Source of the DNA: Nocardia fusca NBRC 14340
GTDB lineage: Bacteria > Actinomycetota > Actinomycetes > Mycobacteriales > Mycobacteriaceae
Direction of reading: 5' to 3'
Length of the DNA stretch: 64,000 nucleotides
Assembly: GCF_001618425.1 (NCBI RefSeq)
Contig: NZ_BDCU01000022.1
Coordinates: forward strand, 186,001-250,000
Part shown: one piece after another, positions 26,554 through 34,873 of the stretch
Numbering within the stretch: position 1 is the stretch's first letter
How the letters are laid out: the number at the start of each line of letters is the position of its first letter
The notes under the pieces: generated by a model
Told to the model about the DNA's origin: nothing
Databases searched by the model: none
What the model saw: the letters and a program-made list of their open reading frames with translations, nothing else
Translations under genes and position numbers: made by a program

Positions 26554-27291
26554 TCACAATCCGGATTCCTTGGTCCGCACCAGCACCGCGCCGCATTCCG
26601 GACAGCGCACCACCTGATCGGGTGCGGTTTTCGTGATCCGGGCGATCTCGCCGCGGTCCAGTTCGATCCGGCAGGCGCCGCAGCGGCGGGCCTGTAGCAG
26701 CGCCGCGCCGATACCGTGCGCGGCGCGCTGCCGGTCGTAGAGGGCCAGCAGATCTTCCGGAAACATGCCGACCAGATTCGCGCGATCGGTTTCGCAGCGT
26801 TGCTGGGCGACGTCGAGATCGGCGAGTGCCTCGTCGCGGCGGCCGCGGGCGGCGGCGAGTTCGGTCTCGGTGCGGTCCAGCCGGGCGCCGGCGTGTTCGT
26901 GGTCGGCGGCGGAGGCCTCGCGGCGTTCCATCACCTCGAGCAGATCGTCCTCGAGCACCGATCGGCGCCGTTCCAGGCTCGCCAGCTCGTGCTGCAGTTC
27001 GGACAGCTGTTTCGCGCCCACCGAACCCGCCTCCAGGACGCCGCGGTCGCGGTCCTCGCGTTTGCGGACGGCCTCGATCTCACCCTCGAGCTTGCGGATA
27101 TCGCGGTCGAGATCGTCCAGCACGATCTCCACGGCCACGGCCGCGTCCTTGTGCGTGTTGCGTTCGGCCTCGAACCGGTCGACCTCCTGCTGTTCGGGGA
27201 GGACGCTGCGCCGGTGCGCGATCCGGGTCAGTTCGGTGTCGACCTCGGCGAGACGCAGCAGTTTGGCCTGGATCGATGGTTCGACATTCAA
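26554..27291 (-). CDS. Coiled-coil protein with C-terminal zinc ribbon (Rv2229c-like)
   Basis: 245 residues from a TTG at 27291, preceded by GGGAG 10 nt upstream; this start gives the length of the M. tuberculosis homologue. Residues 15-190 form a long heptad coiled coil rich in Glu, Arg and Leu. The C-terminus has a four-Cys ribbon: CGAC near residue 205 and CPEC near 231. It resembles the CdsZ/DUF164 family, in which a coiled coil presents a zinc ribbon to RNA or ribosomal partners. Molecular function is unproven. Confidence 0.88.
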   Translation of the reverse strand: MNVEPSIQAKLLRLAEVDTELTRIAHRRSVLPEQQEVDRFEAERNTHKDAAVAVEIVLDDLDRDIRKLEGEIEAVRKREDRDRGVLEAGSVGAKQLSELQHELASLERRRSVLEDDLLEVMERREASAADHEHAGARLDRTETELAAARGRRDEALADLDVAQQRCETDRANLVGMFPEDLLALYDRQRAAHGIGAALLQARRCGACRIELDRGEIARITKTAPDQVVRCPECGAVLVRTKESGL

Positions 27292-27406
27292 CGCGAACGA
27301 ACTCCCTGCACGCTGTGGACGGATAAGAACGTCCACCGTACTCCGCGCGGCGGCGCCGGTGTCGCCGACCGGTCCGAACCCGCTCTCGCGTCCTCGGGCG
27401 CCGCGG

Positions 27407-28528
27407 TCAGCCGCCGCAACCGACCGTCCACGGATCGGTGCGCACGGTGGAAACCCGTGTCTCCAGATTTGGGAGCCCGTCCCGGACCACCGCGGCAGCC
27501 TGCGCGCACCAGGGGAACTCGGTCGCCCAGTGCGCCGCGTCGATCAGCGCGGGACTCGACCGGCGCAGATGCTCGTCGGCGGGGTGGTGGCGTAGGTCGG
27601 CGGTGAGGTACGCGTCGACGCCGCGGCGGGCGGCGGTATCGAGCAGGGAGTCACCCGCCCCACCGCAGACCGCCACGGTGCGCAGTATCCGGTCGGGGTC
27701 GCCGGCGGCCCGCACCCCCCAGGTCGTCGCCGGCAGGGCGGCGGCGGCGCGGGCGGTGAACTCGCGCAGCGTCAGCGGTTCGGCGAGCGTACCGATCCGG
27801 CCCAGGCCCTGGTGTCCGGTGAGCGCGGCCCGTTCGGTCACGTGGTAGGCGGGCTCCTCGTAGGGATGCGCCGACCGCAACGCCGCGAGCACCGCGGCCC
27901 GGCTTCCGGCGGGGGCGACCACCTCCAGCCGGTCCTCTGTCACCCGGGCCAATTCGCCGATCGCGCCGACTGCCGGGTTCGCGCCGTCCAGCGGCCGGAA
28001 CTGACCGGTCCCGGTGACCCGCCAGGCGGCCTCCCGATAGTCGCCGGAGCCGCCCGCGCCCGCGGCGAACAGCGCCGCCAGCACCGCGTCGGCCTGCTCC
28101 GGCGGCACCTGGACGGTCCACTTGTCCACCGCCGCCACCGGTTTCGGGTCCAGCGGGCCCGTCACCGTCAGACCGAGTGCCGCGGCCAGGGCGTCGGAGA
28201 CGCCGGGGTCGGCGGAATCGGCGTTCGTATGCGCGGTGAACAGGGCGCAGCCCGCGCGGATCAGCCGATGCACCAGCGCGCCCTTGGGCCGGTCGGCCGA
28301 GACACTGTCGACACCTCGCAGCAGCAGCGGATGGTGGGCCACCACCGCCTGGGCGCCCCACTGCACCGCCTCGTCCACCACGGCGGCGGTGACATCGACG
28401 GCGAAGAGCACCCGCCGCACGGCCTCCGTGGGATCCCCGCAGACCAGACCCACCGAATCCCACGGTTCGGCCAGCCGCGGCGGATAGGCCGTCTCCAGCG
28501 TCGCGACGAGTTCGGCAAGGGTGGCCAC
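27407..28528 (-). CDS. Nif3-like dinuclear metal center protein
   Basis: 373 residues from GTG 28528 behind GAGAAAGGTG. Metal ligands are visible: AHHPLLL near residues 66-72, the Asp-Ser of CGDP, and C-terminally the His of [10 protein letters not shown] and Glu of HWATEFP. The central PII-like insertion (about 130-240) is present, as in the longer bacterial NIF3 proteins, including Rv2230c. It assembles into hexamers with two metals per subunit; it has been proposed as a GTP cyclohydrolase I type 2, without firm proof. Confidence 0.92.
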   Translation of the reverse strand: MATLAELVATLETAYPPRLAEPWDSVGLVCGDPTEAVRRVLFAVDVTAAVVDEAVQWGAQAVVAHHPLLLRGVDSVSADRPKGALVHRLIRAGCALFTAHTNADSADPGVSDALAAALGLTVTGPLDPKPVAAVDKWTVQVPPEQADAVLAALFAAGAGGSGDYREAAWRVTGTGQFRPLDGANPAVGAIGELARVTEDRLEVVAPAGSRAAVLAALRSAHPYEEPAYHVTERAALTGHQGLGRIGTLAEPLTLREFTARAAAALPATTWGVRAAGDPDRILRTVAVCGGAGDSLLDTAARRGVDAYLTADLRHHPADEHLRRSSPALIDAAHWATEFPWCAQAAAVVRDGLPNLETRVSTVRTDPWTVGCGG

Positions 28529-28625
28529 GGCGCACCTTTCTCTCGGGAGTCCTCGGGTGAGTCGGCGACAATCATGTCGCGCGCACGCGGATCCGGCGCG
28601 GTGGACCGCCCACCGGCACCGGACG

Positions 28626-29669
28626 CTAGACCAGACGCCCGGCGTTTCCGAGTGCCGCCACCAGGCGTTCGACATCGGCCGGCGGCCGGACGGCCACCCG
28701 CACATGCTCCGGCCCCAGGCCCGGGAAGGTATCGCCGCGCCGCACCGCGATCCCGTGCCGGCGCAGGTATTCGCGCAGGATCTCCCCGTGTTCCACCTCG
28801 AGCAGCAGGAACGGCGCGTCCGCCGGGGTCTGCACCGCCACCCCGGCGCCGAGCAGTCGCTCGATCATCGCCGCGCGGTCCCCGCCGATCTCCAGCGCCC
28901 GCGCCGCACTCTCCGCGAGGGCACGCGGCGCGGCGGTGGCGGCGATCGCGGCGAGCTGCAGCGTGCCCACCGGCCAGTGCGCCCGGCCCCGGACCAATTG
29001 CCGCAGCACCTCGGGCGCGCCGAGCAGGTAGCCGCACCGCAACCCGGCCAGCGCCCAGGTCTTGGTGAGGCTGCGCAAGACCAGCAGCCCCTCCCCCGCT
29101 TCCCCGGCCAGCGACTCCGTTTCCCCGGGCACCGCGTCCATGAAGGCCTCGTCCACCACCACGACCCGCCCCGGGCGCAGCAGCGCGCGCACGACGTCGG
29201 CCGGGTGCAGCACGGAGGTCGGGTTGGTGGGGTTGCCGAGCACCACCAGGTCCGCCTCTTCCGGGACCAGGGCGGGATCCAGGGCGTAGGGCGGTTCCAG
29301 CAGCACCCGGTGCACCGGTACCCCGGCCTCGCGCAGGGCGAGTTCGGGCTCGGTGAACGACGGGTGCACCACCGCCGCCAGCCGGGGTGACAGCCGCGGC
29401 AGCAGCGCGAACCCTTCCGCCCCACCGGCCAGGGGCAGCACCTGATCGGCGGCGAGCCCGTGCCGGGCCGCCACGACTTCCCGGGCGTGCCGCTCGTCGG
29501 CGGCGGCGGGGTACCGGCCGAGCGAGTCCAGGGCGGCGACCAGCCGGTCGCGTAGCCAGCGGGGGGGCGCGGTGCCCTGGACGTTCACCGCGAAATCGAG
29601 CAGACCCGGCTGGGCTTCCACATCACCGTGATGACGCAGCCCGGCGAAATCAATATGTTCGGTGAGCAT
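28626..29669 (-). CDS. cobC: Cobalamin biosynthesis PLP enzyme, CobC-like (threonine-phosphate decarboxylase/aminotransferase fold)
   Basis: 347 residues. Fold type I PLP enzyme of the histidinol-phosphate aminotransferase group: NVQGTAPP near the N-terminus, [25 protein letters not shown], and the Schiff-base lysine in [15 protein letters not shown]. It sits between the Nif3-like gene and ptpA as Rv2231c does. It probably makes the aminopropanol-phosphate arm of cobalamin, with cobD nearby; histidinol-phosphate aminotransferase activity is the main alternative. Only 43 nt separate its start from that of ptpA. Confidence 0.85.
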   Translation of the reverse strand: MLTEHIDFAGLRHHGDVEAQPGLLDFAVNVQGTAPPRWLRDRLVAALDSLGRYPAAADERHAREVVAARHGLAADQVLPLAGGAEGFALLPRLSPRLAAVVHPSFTEPELALREAGVPVHRVLLEPPYALDPALVPEEADLVVLGNPTNPTSVLHPADVVRALLRPGRVVVVDEAFMDAVPGETESLAGEAGEGLLVLRSLTKTWALAGLRCGYLLGAPEVLRQLVRGRAHWPVGTLQLAAIAATAAPRALAESAARALEIGGDRAAMIERLLGAGVAVQTPADAPFLLLEVEHGEILREYLRRHGIAVRRGDTFPGLGPEHVRVAVRPPADVERLVAALGNAGRLV

Positions 29670-29712
29670 GAGACGCACCCTACGTGGCGCGCGGGCCGGC
29701 CGACCCGCCAGA

Positions 29713-30219
29713 ATGGCTGTCGTGGGTGAGCTGCACATATCGTTCGTCTGTACCGGCAACATCTGCCGATCGCCGATGGCGGAGAAGATCCTGCTGGCAC
29801 ATCTGTCCCGGGCCGGGCTCGACGACCGGGTACGGGTCAGCAGTGCGGGCACCCACGACTGGCATACCGGGTCCGACGCCGACCCGCGCACCACCGAGAC
29901 CCTGCGCCGCCACGGCTACCCCACCGGGCACCGGGCCGCCGGGTTCGGTGCCGAGCACACCGACGCCGACCTCGTCGTCGCCATGACCGCCGAACACGAC
30001 CGTCACCTGGCCGTCCGCGGGATCCCACTCGAACGCCGCCGCCTGCTGCGCAGTTTCGACCCGCACGCCGACGGCACCGATGTGCCGGACCCGTACTACG
30101 GCGACACGGCCGGATTCGAGCTCGTCCGCGAGCAGATCGAGGCCGCGGTCCCGGGCCTGCTCGCCTGGGTCCACGCCGCGCTCGCCGCCAGAGCGCCGGT
30201 GACCGGTGGTGCGGCCTGA
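29713..30219 (+). CDS. ptpA: Low-molecular-weight protein tyrosine phosphatase
   Basis: 168 residues from ATG 29713. The P-loop FVCTGNICRSP spans about 11-21 with nucleophile Cys13, and the general-acid Asp is in DVPDPYYGD near 123-131, with the conserved tandem Tyr. Mycobacterial PtpA has the same sequence around these sites and is a secreted effector in pathogens; export is not encoded here by any signal peptide. The kinase gene ptkA that precedes ptpA in M. tuberculosis is absent. The TGATG overlap with the SURF1 gene implies co-translation. Confidence 0.95.
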   Translation: MAVVGELHISFVCTGNICRSPMAEKILLAHLSRAGLDDRVRVSSAGTHDWHTGSDADPRTTETLRRHGYPTGHRAAGFGAEHTDADLVVAMTAEHDRHLAVRGIPLERRRLLRSFDPHADGTDVPDPYYGDTAGFELVREQIEAAVPGLLAWVHAALAARAPVTGGAA

Positions 30220-31088
30220 TGCGCCGCCTCGCCTTCCTGCTGCGTCCCGGCTGGCTGATCCTGGCCGCGCTGGTGGTCGCGTTCGCGTACCTGTGTTTCA
30301 CCGTGCTGGCCCCCTGGCAGCTCGGCAAGAACGAGTCCACCTCCGAACGCAACCAGCTGATCGCCGATTCGGTGCACGCCGATCCGGTGGCGGTCACCGC
30401 GATTCTCGACGGCACGGCGGCGGAGGCGGCCACGGAATGGCGGAAGGTCTTCGCCGAGGGCAGCTACGTACCCGATTCGACCGTGCTGGTCCGCTTGCGG
30501 CATCTCGACGGCGCACCCGGTTTCGGTGTGCTGTCCGCGTTCACCCTCACCGACGGCCGCACCCTGCTCGTGGACCGCGGTCTGGTGGCAGCGGTCGACG
30601 GCTCGCAGGCGCCGCCGATCGACCCCGCGCCGTCCGGCGTACAACGGATCGAGGGCCGGATCCGGGTCTCGGAGAACGTCGACCCGGAGCGCGCGCCCGC
30701 CGTCCAGGACGGTGCCCCGCACGTCTATTCCATCGACGTCCCGCAGGAGACCACGGTCCTCGGACTTCCGCTGACCCCGCTTCCGGTGGGTGAGCGCGGC
30801 TCCTACCTCCAGCTGTCGCAGGACCAGCCGGGCGCGTTCACTCCGGTACCGCTGCCCCAGCTCGACGCCGGGCCCTACCTCTCCTACGGGTTGCAATGGC
30901 TGGCGTTCGGCATCATGGCGCCGCTGGGTCTGGGCTATTTCGCCTGGGCCGAGATCCGCGAACGGCGTAAGCAGCGGCCCGCGGCGAAGGCCGCACCCGA
31001 GCCCGGCGAGCCGCGGTCGGCCGACTCCGAACAGCCGGTCACCACCGAGGTCCGCCTGGCCGATCGATACGGCCGCACCCGCCCCTGA
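30219..31088 (+). CDS. SURF1 family cytochrome c oxidase assembly protein
   Basis: 289 residues. One membrane helix near the N-terminus (GWLILAALVVAFAYLCF) and one near residue 230 (LQWLAFGIMAPLGLGYFAW) bracket an external domain with APWQLGKN, a conserved GAPGFGVLSAFTL and LVDRGLVA. The charged cytoplasmic tail is unusually rich in Pro, Glu and Lys. SURF1 proteins help insert haem a into the aa3 oxidase. The same pair ptpA-SURF1 is Rv2234-Rv2235. Confidence 0.93.
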   Translation: MRRLAFLLRPGWLILAALVVAFAYLCFTVLAPWQLGKNESTSERNQLIADSVHADPVAVTAILDGTAAEAATEWRKVFAEGSYVPDSTVLVRLRHLDGAPGFGVLSAFTLTDGRTLLVDRGLVAAVDGSQAPPIDPAPSGVQRIEGRIRVSENVDPERAPAVQDGAPHVYSIDVPQETTVLGLPLTPLPVGERGSYLQLSQDQPGAFTPVPLPQLDAGPYLSYGLQWLAFGIMAPLGLGYFAWAEIRERRKQRPAAKAAPEPGEPRSADSEQPVTTEVRLADRYGRTRP

Positions 31089-31133
31089 TACCCGGGCAGT
31101 CGAGGTCTCGGTGGCGAGATCGATGCCGGCGGG

Positions 31134-32087
31134 TTATCCGGCCCGAACCCGGGTGCGCCGGGCACGTAGCCGATCCCACAGCACCGCGACCGCTGCCGCC
31201 GAAACCACCGCCGCGTACTGCACGAGTTCGGACAACCGCACCGCGCGCCGCAAATCGCCGACCGTGGGCGCCGGCCCCGCACCCAGCTCCGGCCGCTGCT
31301 CGACCCCGTGCCGGTATTCGGTCCGCCCACCGAGGCGCACCCCGAGCGCCCCGGCCGCCGCCGCTTCCACCACCCCGGCATTCGGACTCGGATGCTTTCC
31401 GGCATCCCGTCGCCAGGTCCGCAGTACCATGCCGGGCCGGCCGCCGACCAGCGGCGCCACCAGCGCCGTGAGCAGCCCGGTCGCCCGGGCGGGCAACAGA
31501 TTCGCCAGATCGTCCACGCGGGCGGCCGCCCACCCGAACCGCCGGTAGCGCTGGTTGCGGTAGCCGATCATGGCGTCGAGGGTGTTCACCGCCCGATAGC
31601 CGAGCAGTCCGGGAACACCGGCCACCGCGCCCCACAGCAGTGGCGCGACCGCGGCGTCGGAGGTGTTCTCGGCGATCGATTCCAGGGCTGCCCGGGCCAG
31701 GCCGTCCGCGTCCAGCGCCGCCGGATCGCGGCCGCACAGGGCGGGCAGCAGTTCACGGGCGGCGGCGAGATCCCCGGCTTCGAGCCGGTCGGCCATCAGC
31801 TGTCCGGTCCGCGCCAGGCTGCGGCCCCCGAGCACCGTCCAGGTCGCCGCCGCCACCGGTACGGCGCCACCCCGGCGCAGCGCCGCGCCCAGGCCGACCA
31901 CGGACCCCACGAGCAGCAGTTCGTGTACCACCCCCGCCCGGCGATGGTCGGCATAGGTCATCGTCTCCACCGACGCGGCCACCAGCCCGAACCCCGCCAC
32001 CGGATGCCCGCGCCGCGGGTCCCCGACCGCCCGATCGATGGCGAACCCGATCAGCAGACCCGCCGCGGTCGAAACACCTCTGCGCAC
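31134..32087 (-). CDS. cobD: Cobalamin biosynthesis protein CobD/CbiB, adenosylcobinamide-phosphate synthase
   Basis: 317 residues from GTG 32087. Integral membrane protein with about five hydrophobic segments. Family blocks: DRAVGDPRRGHPVAGFG near the N-terminus, ALESIAENTSDAAVAPLLW, YRAVNTLDAMIGYRN, and KHPSPNAGVVEAAAAGALGVRLGG. It joins the aminopropanol arm to adenosylcobyric acid. It converges on the SURF1 gene with 45 nt between stops, in the place of Rv2236c. Confidence 0.95.
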   Translation of the reverse strand: MRRGVSTAAGLLIGFAIDRAVGDPRRGHPVAGFGLVAASVETMTYADHRRAGVVHELLLVGSVVGLGAALRRGGAVPVAAATWTVLGGRSLARTGQLMADRLEAGDLAAARELLPALCGRDPAALDADGLARAALESIAENTSDAAVAPLLWGAVAGVPGLLGYRAVNTLDAMIGYRNQRYRRFGWAAARVDDLANLLPARATGLLTALVAPLVGGRPGMVLRTWRRDAGKHPSPNAGVVEAAAAGALGVRLGGRTEYRHGVEQRPELGAGPAPTVGDLRRAVRLSELVQYAAVVSAAAVAVLWDRLRARRTRVRAG

Positions 32088-32307
32088 CGGGTGAGCGTAT
32101 CCAGCACCGGCCGCCCGGCCGTGCCGGGGACGGAATTCCCCCGAACGGTATGCGCGCCGGCAGAGGCAGCCGGCGCGGCCGGATACGGTCGTCACCGCAC
32201 CACCGCCGGCGACCGGGACGCACCGATGTCACAGATCGGGCGCGCCCGTCGTCGACTCGGCGAGACCATTGCCCGCCCGCCGGGCATCGACCGAACGGGG
32301 AACCGCA

Positions 32308-33240
32308 GTGACCGACCGAGAAGATTCCGCCGAGCTGGCCCGGCGTTTCGAAGAACTGCGCCCGTACCTGCGCCGTCTCGCCTACAGCACCCTCGGCAGC
32401 CTCAGCGACGCCGACGATGTGGTGCAGGAGGCGTGGCTGCGGCTGCAGCGGCAGCAGGAGTCCGGCGGCGTACCCATCGACAATCTGCAGGCGTGGCTGA
32501 CCACGGTCACCGGCCGCCTGGCCCTCGATCAGCTCGGTTCGGCGCGGATGCGGCGCGAACAGTACGTGGGTGAGTGGCTACCCGAACCCACCGTGACCGA
32601 CTGGGAGGATCCCGCGGATCGGATCTCCCAGGACGAACGGGTCACCATGGCGCTGCTGGTGGTCCTGGAATCGCTCTCCCCGGCCGAACGCACCGCGTTC
32701 GTCCTGCAGGATGTGTTCGGCATGTCGGGCCCGGAGGTCGCCGAGGTGGTGGGCCGCACCCCCGCCGCGGTCCGGCAGCTCGCCTCGCGCGCCCGCAAAC
32801 GGGTCGAGGACGGGACTCCGCGCTTCCCCGCGTCCCCGGACGAACAGGAAAAGGTGGTCTCGGCCTTCGCGGTGGCCTGGCGGTCCGGCGATATGAGTGC
32901 GCTGCTCGGCGTACTCGACGACCGGGTGACTCTCACCGCCGACGGTGGCGGCAAGGTACCCGCCATTCGTAAACCGGTCGCAGGTGCCGAGATCATCGCC
33001 AAGATGCTGCTCGGCTGGTACAACGTCCCGGCCGCGGCGGGCGGCTGGGGCCGGACCATCGAGGTCAACGGAATGCCCGGGCTGCTGGTGTTCGACGGTC
33101 AGCACCACGGGGTGTTCTCCTTCACCGTCGACGACGGCCGGATCACCGCCATCCATGTCGTCCGTAATCCGGACAAGCTGCGGGACCTGCCCGCCGATGC
33201 CGGGCCCGAATGGATTCTGCGTGACTCCGGCGAGAGCTGA
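32308..33240 (+). CDS. ECF41-type RNA polymerase sigma factor (SigJ-like)
   Basis: 310 residues from GTG 32308. Region 2 (LRPYLRRLAYSTLGSLSDADDVVQEAWLRL) and region 4 (LSPAERTAFVLQDVFGMSGPEVAEVVGRTPAAVRQLASRARKRV) are joined by the WLPEP linker of ECF41 factors. A C-terminal SnoaL/NTF2-like domain carries the two ECF41 signatures DGGGK near 213 and NPDKL near 290, which regulate the sigma factor in place of an anti-sigma protein. The usual ECF41 partners (oxidoreductase, carboxymuconolactone decarboxylase or epimerase) are not adjacent here. Confidence 0.93.
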   Translation: MTDREDSAELARRFEELRPYLRRLAYSTLGSLSDADDVVQEAWLRLQRQQESGGVPIDNLQAWLTTVTGRLALDQLGSARMRREQYVGEWLPEPTVTDWEDPADRISQDERVTMALLVVLESLSPAERTAFVLQDVFGMSGPEVAEVVGRTPAAVRQLASRARKRVEDGTPRFPASPDEQEKVVSAFAVAWRSGDMSALLGVLDDRVTLTADGGGKVPAIRKPVAGAEIIAKMLLGWYNVPAAAGGWGRTIEVNGMPGLLVFDGQHHGVFSFTVDDGRITAIHVVRNPDKLRDLPADAGPEWILRDSGES

Positions 33241-33307
33241 GGCCGCCGAGGGCACACCTTCTCCACCGCCTCGCCGGTCACCGGAACGGGCGGGTTAGGT
33301 TGCGTAT

Positions 33308-33823
33308 ATGAGGATCGAAGTCAGTGGCCACCGGCCCGAGATAGACGAGACCGCCTGGATCGCGCCCACTGCGAACGTGATCGGCCGGGTGAAGCTCGGG
33401 GCCCAGGTCAGTATCTGGTACAACGCGGTCCTGCGCGGTGACACCGAACTGATCACCGTCGGCGAGCGCAGCAATATCCAGGACGGCTGCGTACTGCACG
33501 CCGACCCGGGCTTCCCGGCGACCGTGGGCGCCGGGGTCTCGGTCGGGCACAACGCGATCCTGCACGGATGCACGGTCGAGGACGACTGCCTGATCGGGAT
33601 GGGCGCGACCGTATTGAACGGCGCAGTGATCGGCCGGGGCAGCCTGATCGCGGCCAATGCGCTGATCCCCGAGGGCGCGCAGATTCCGCCGGGTTCGCTG
33701 GTGGCCGGTGTGCCGGGCAAGGTCCGCCGCGAACTCACCGCGGAGCAGCAGCGCGGGGTGGAGCTCAATGCCATGGTGTATCTGCACCATATGTCCGAGC
33801 ATCGGTTGGCGAAAGAGATCTGA
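33308..33823 (+). CDS. Gamma-carbonic anhydrase-like left-handed beta-helix protein
   Basis: 171 residues. Hexapeptide repeats (I-G-x-V, I-x-x-G-A) run from residue 15 to 140. The zinc histidines of gamma-carbonic anhydrases are at positions fitting CVLHADPG (His64) and VGHNAILHG (His80 and His85). The C-terminal helix is ELNAMVYLHHMSEHRL. Trimeric; reversible hydration of CO2 or a related acyl-transfer role. TAGGTT (33296-33301) ends 6 nt before ATG, a leaderless promoter arrangement. Confidence 0.92.
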   Translation: MRIEVSGHRPEIDETAWIAPTANVIGRVKLGAQVSIWYNAVLRGDTELITVGERSNIQDGCVLHADPGFPATVGAGVSVGHNAILHGCTVEDDCLIGMGATVLNGAVIGRGSLIAANALIPEGAQIPPGSLVAGVPGKVRRELTAEQQRGVELNAMVYLHHMSEHRLAKEI

Positions 33824-33847
33824 TCGCGGGCGCCATCCGGACACGTT

Positions 33848-33865
33848 ATTGGACAAGCGTCCAGT
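33848..33865. promoter_or_regulatory. Near-perfect palindrome, TetR-type operator candidate
   Basis: ATTGGAC-AAGC-GTCCAGT has seven-base arms with one mismatch (perfect core TGGAC/GTCCA). It lies upstream of the 61-residue gene and about 385 nt before the TetR gene. TACCAT at 33876-33881 could be a -10 box beside it. Confidence 0.5.
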
Positions 33866-33998
33866 AGGTGCCTGCTACCATGTAACAACGTATCCGGGGA
33901 GACGGGTTGACCCGAAACCCGCTGTCCTGCAAGGCGTCGGCATTTCGGGCGACCCGTCCAGGTGGGCACGGCGAGGTGCCCGGCAGGAGGTATGACGG

Positions 33999-34184
33999 GT
34001 GGCGTGCGAGCAGTCCGAGACGCGCCGGTCGGCCGGGCGGGTGAGCGTGGCGGATATCGCCGCGCAGCCAGGAGGTATCGAGGCGCTGCGACGCAGAGTC
34101 CACGAACTGCGTTCCAGGGGAGTCGATTTCGCGGCCAACGCGATCGAGCACGAGATGGCCGAACTCGATTTGCCGCGGGAGTGA
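33999..34184 (+). CDS. 61-residue conserved-looking small protein, unknown
   Basis: GTG start with a perfect AGGAGG 8 nt upstream. Residues 14-61 form one or two predicted helices: VSVADIAAQPGGIEALRRRV then FAANAIEHEMAELDLPRE. It is acidic at the C-terminus and has one Cys near the N-terminus. The AGGAGG would also serve an ATG at 33994 in another frame, but that spacing (3 nt) is poor and its product is Arg-rich as expected for a shadow. I know no family. It may share a transcript with the TetR gene 65 nt downstream. Confidence 0.6.
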   Translation: MACEQSETRRSAGRVSVADIAAQPGGIEALRRRVHELRSRGVDFAANAIEHEMAELDLPRE

Positions 34185-34249
34185 TACCCGGCACGAAACC
34201 AACGCGCAGGTCACCCGGTGCATCCGGTGTCGGATAAGGTGTGAGGACC

Positions 34250-34867
34250 ATGTCGCCCGTACCGCCGATTCTGCAACGCATCCTGGCCGAGCCACCCGCC
34301 GACAGCGGGAAAGTGCTCGACAGCGCGCTCTCGGCGTTCCTGGACTTCGGCATCAAACGCACCAGCATGGGCGAGATCGCCCGCCGCGCCGGTATCAGTC
34401 CCGCGACCCTCTACCGCCGCTTCGAATCCAAGAACGACCTGGTCGAAGCGGTCACCGTCCGGGAGGCGCAGCGTTTCGTCACCAAGATCGACAACCGGGT
34501 GCGCACGGTGGCCGGCTCCGAGGATCAGCTCGTGGAGATCTTCGTCGCCTTCATCTCCGCCATCGCCGGCAACCCGCTGCTGATCCGGCTGCTGCGCACC
34601 GAACCCGATCTCGTACTGCCCCGGCTCACCACCGAAGCCGGCCCCATCCTGGCCGTCGGCCGCACCTATCTGGCCGCGAAACTGCGGGAACTGCACGACA
34701 GCGGCAATGATTTCGACCCGGACCTGGTCGCCGAGATCATGGCTCGGCTGGCGCTGTCGCTGGCACTCACGCCCGACGGTCTGATCCCCATCCAGGATGA
34801 GGCCGCCGGCCGTGAATTCGCCCGCCGCACCCTGCTGCCCATGGTCGCCTGGCACAGCCCGAACTGA
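34250..34867 (+). CDS. TetR family transcriptional regulator
   Basis: 205 residues from ATG 34250; GTG 34241 is an alternative. The N-terminal HTH is at 20-65: VLDSALSAFLDFGIKRTSMGEIARRAGISPATLYRRFESKNDLVEAV. The ligand-binding C-terminal domain is not diagnostic, though the segment PLLIRLLRTEPDLVLPRLTTE is typical of mycobacterial-type TetR proteins of unknown ligand. It converges on the methyltransferase gene with 6 nt between stops. The palindrome at 33848-33865 is a candidate operator. Confidence 0.93.
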   Translation: MSPVPPILQRILAEPPADSGKVLDSALSAFLDFGIKRTSMGEIARRAGISPATLYRRFESKNDLVEAVTVREAQRFVTKIDNRVRTVAGSEDQLVEIFVAFISAIAGNPLLIRLLRTEPDLVLPRLTTEAGPILAVGRTYLAAKLRELHDSGNDFDPDLVAEIMARLALSLALTPDGLIPIQDEAAGREFARRTLLPMVAWHSPN

Positions 34868-34873
34868 TCCGGG

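Noticed and set aside
33962..34237. A 91-codon frame overlapping the 61-aa gene
   Set aside because: Arg-rich shadow composition and poor SD spacing; the GTG frame at 33999 has the ideal SD.
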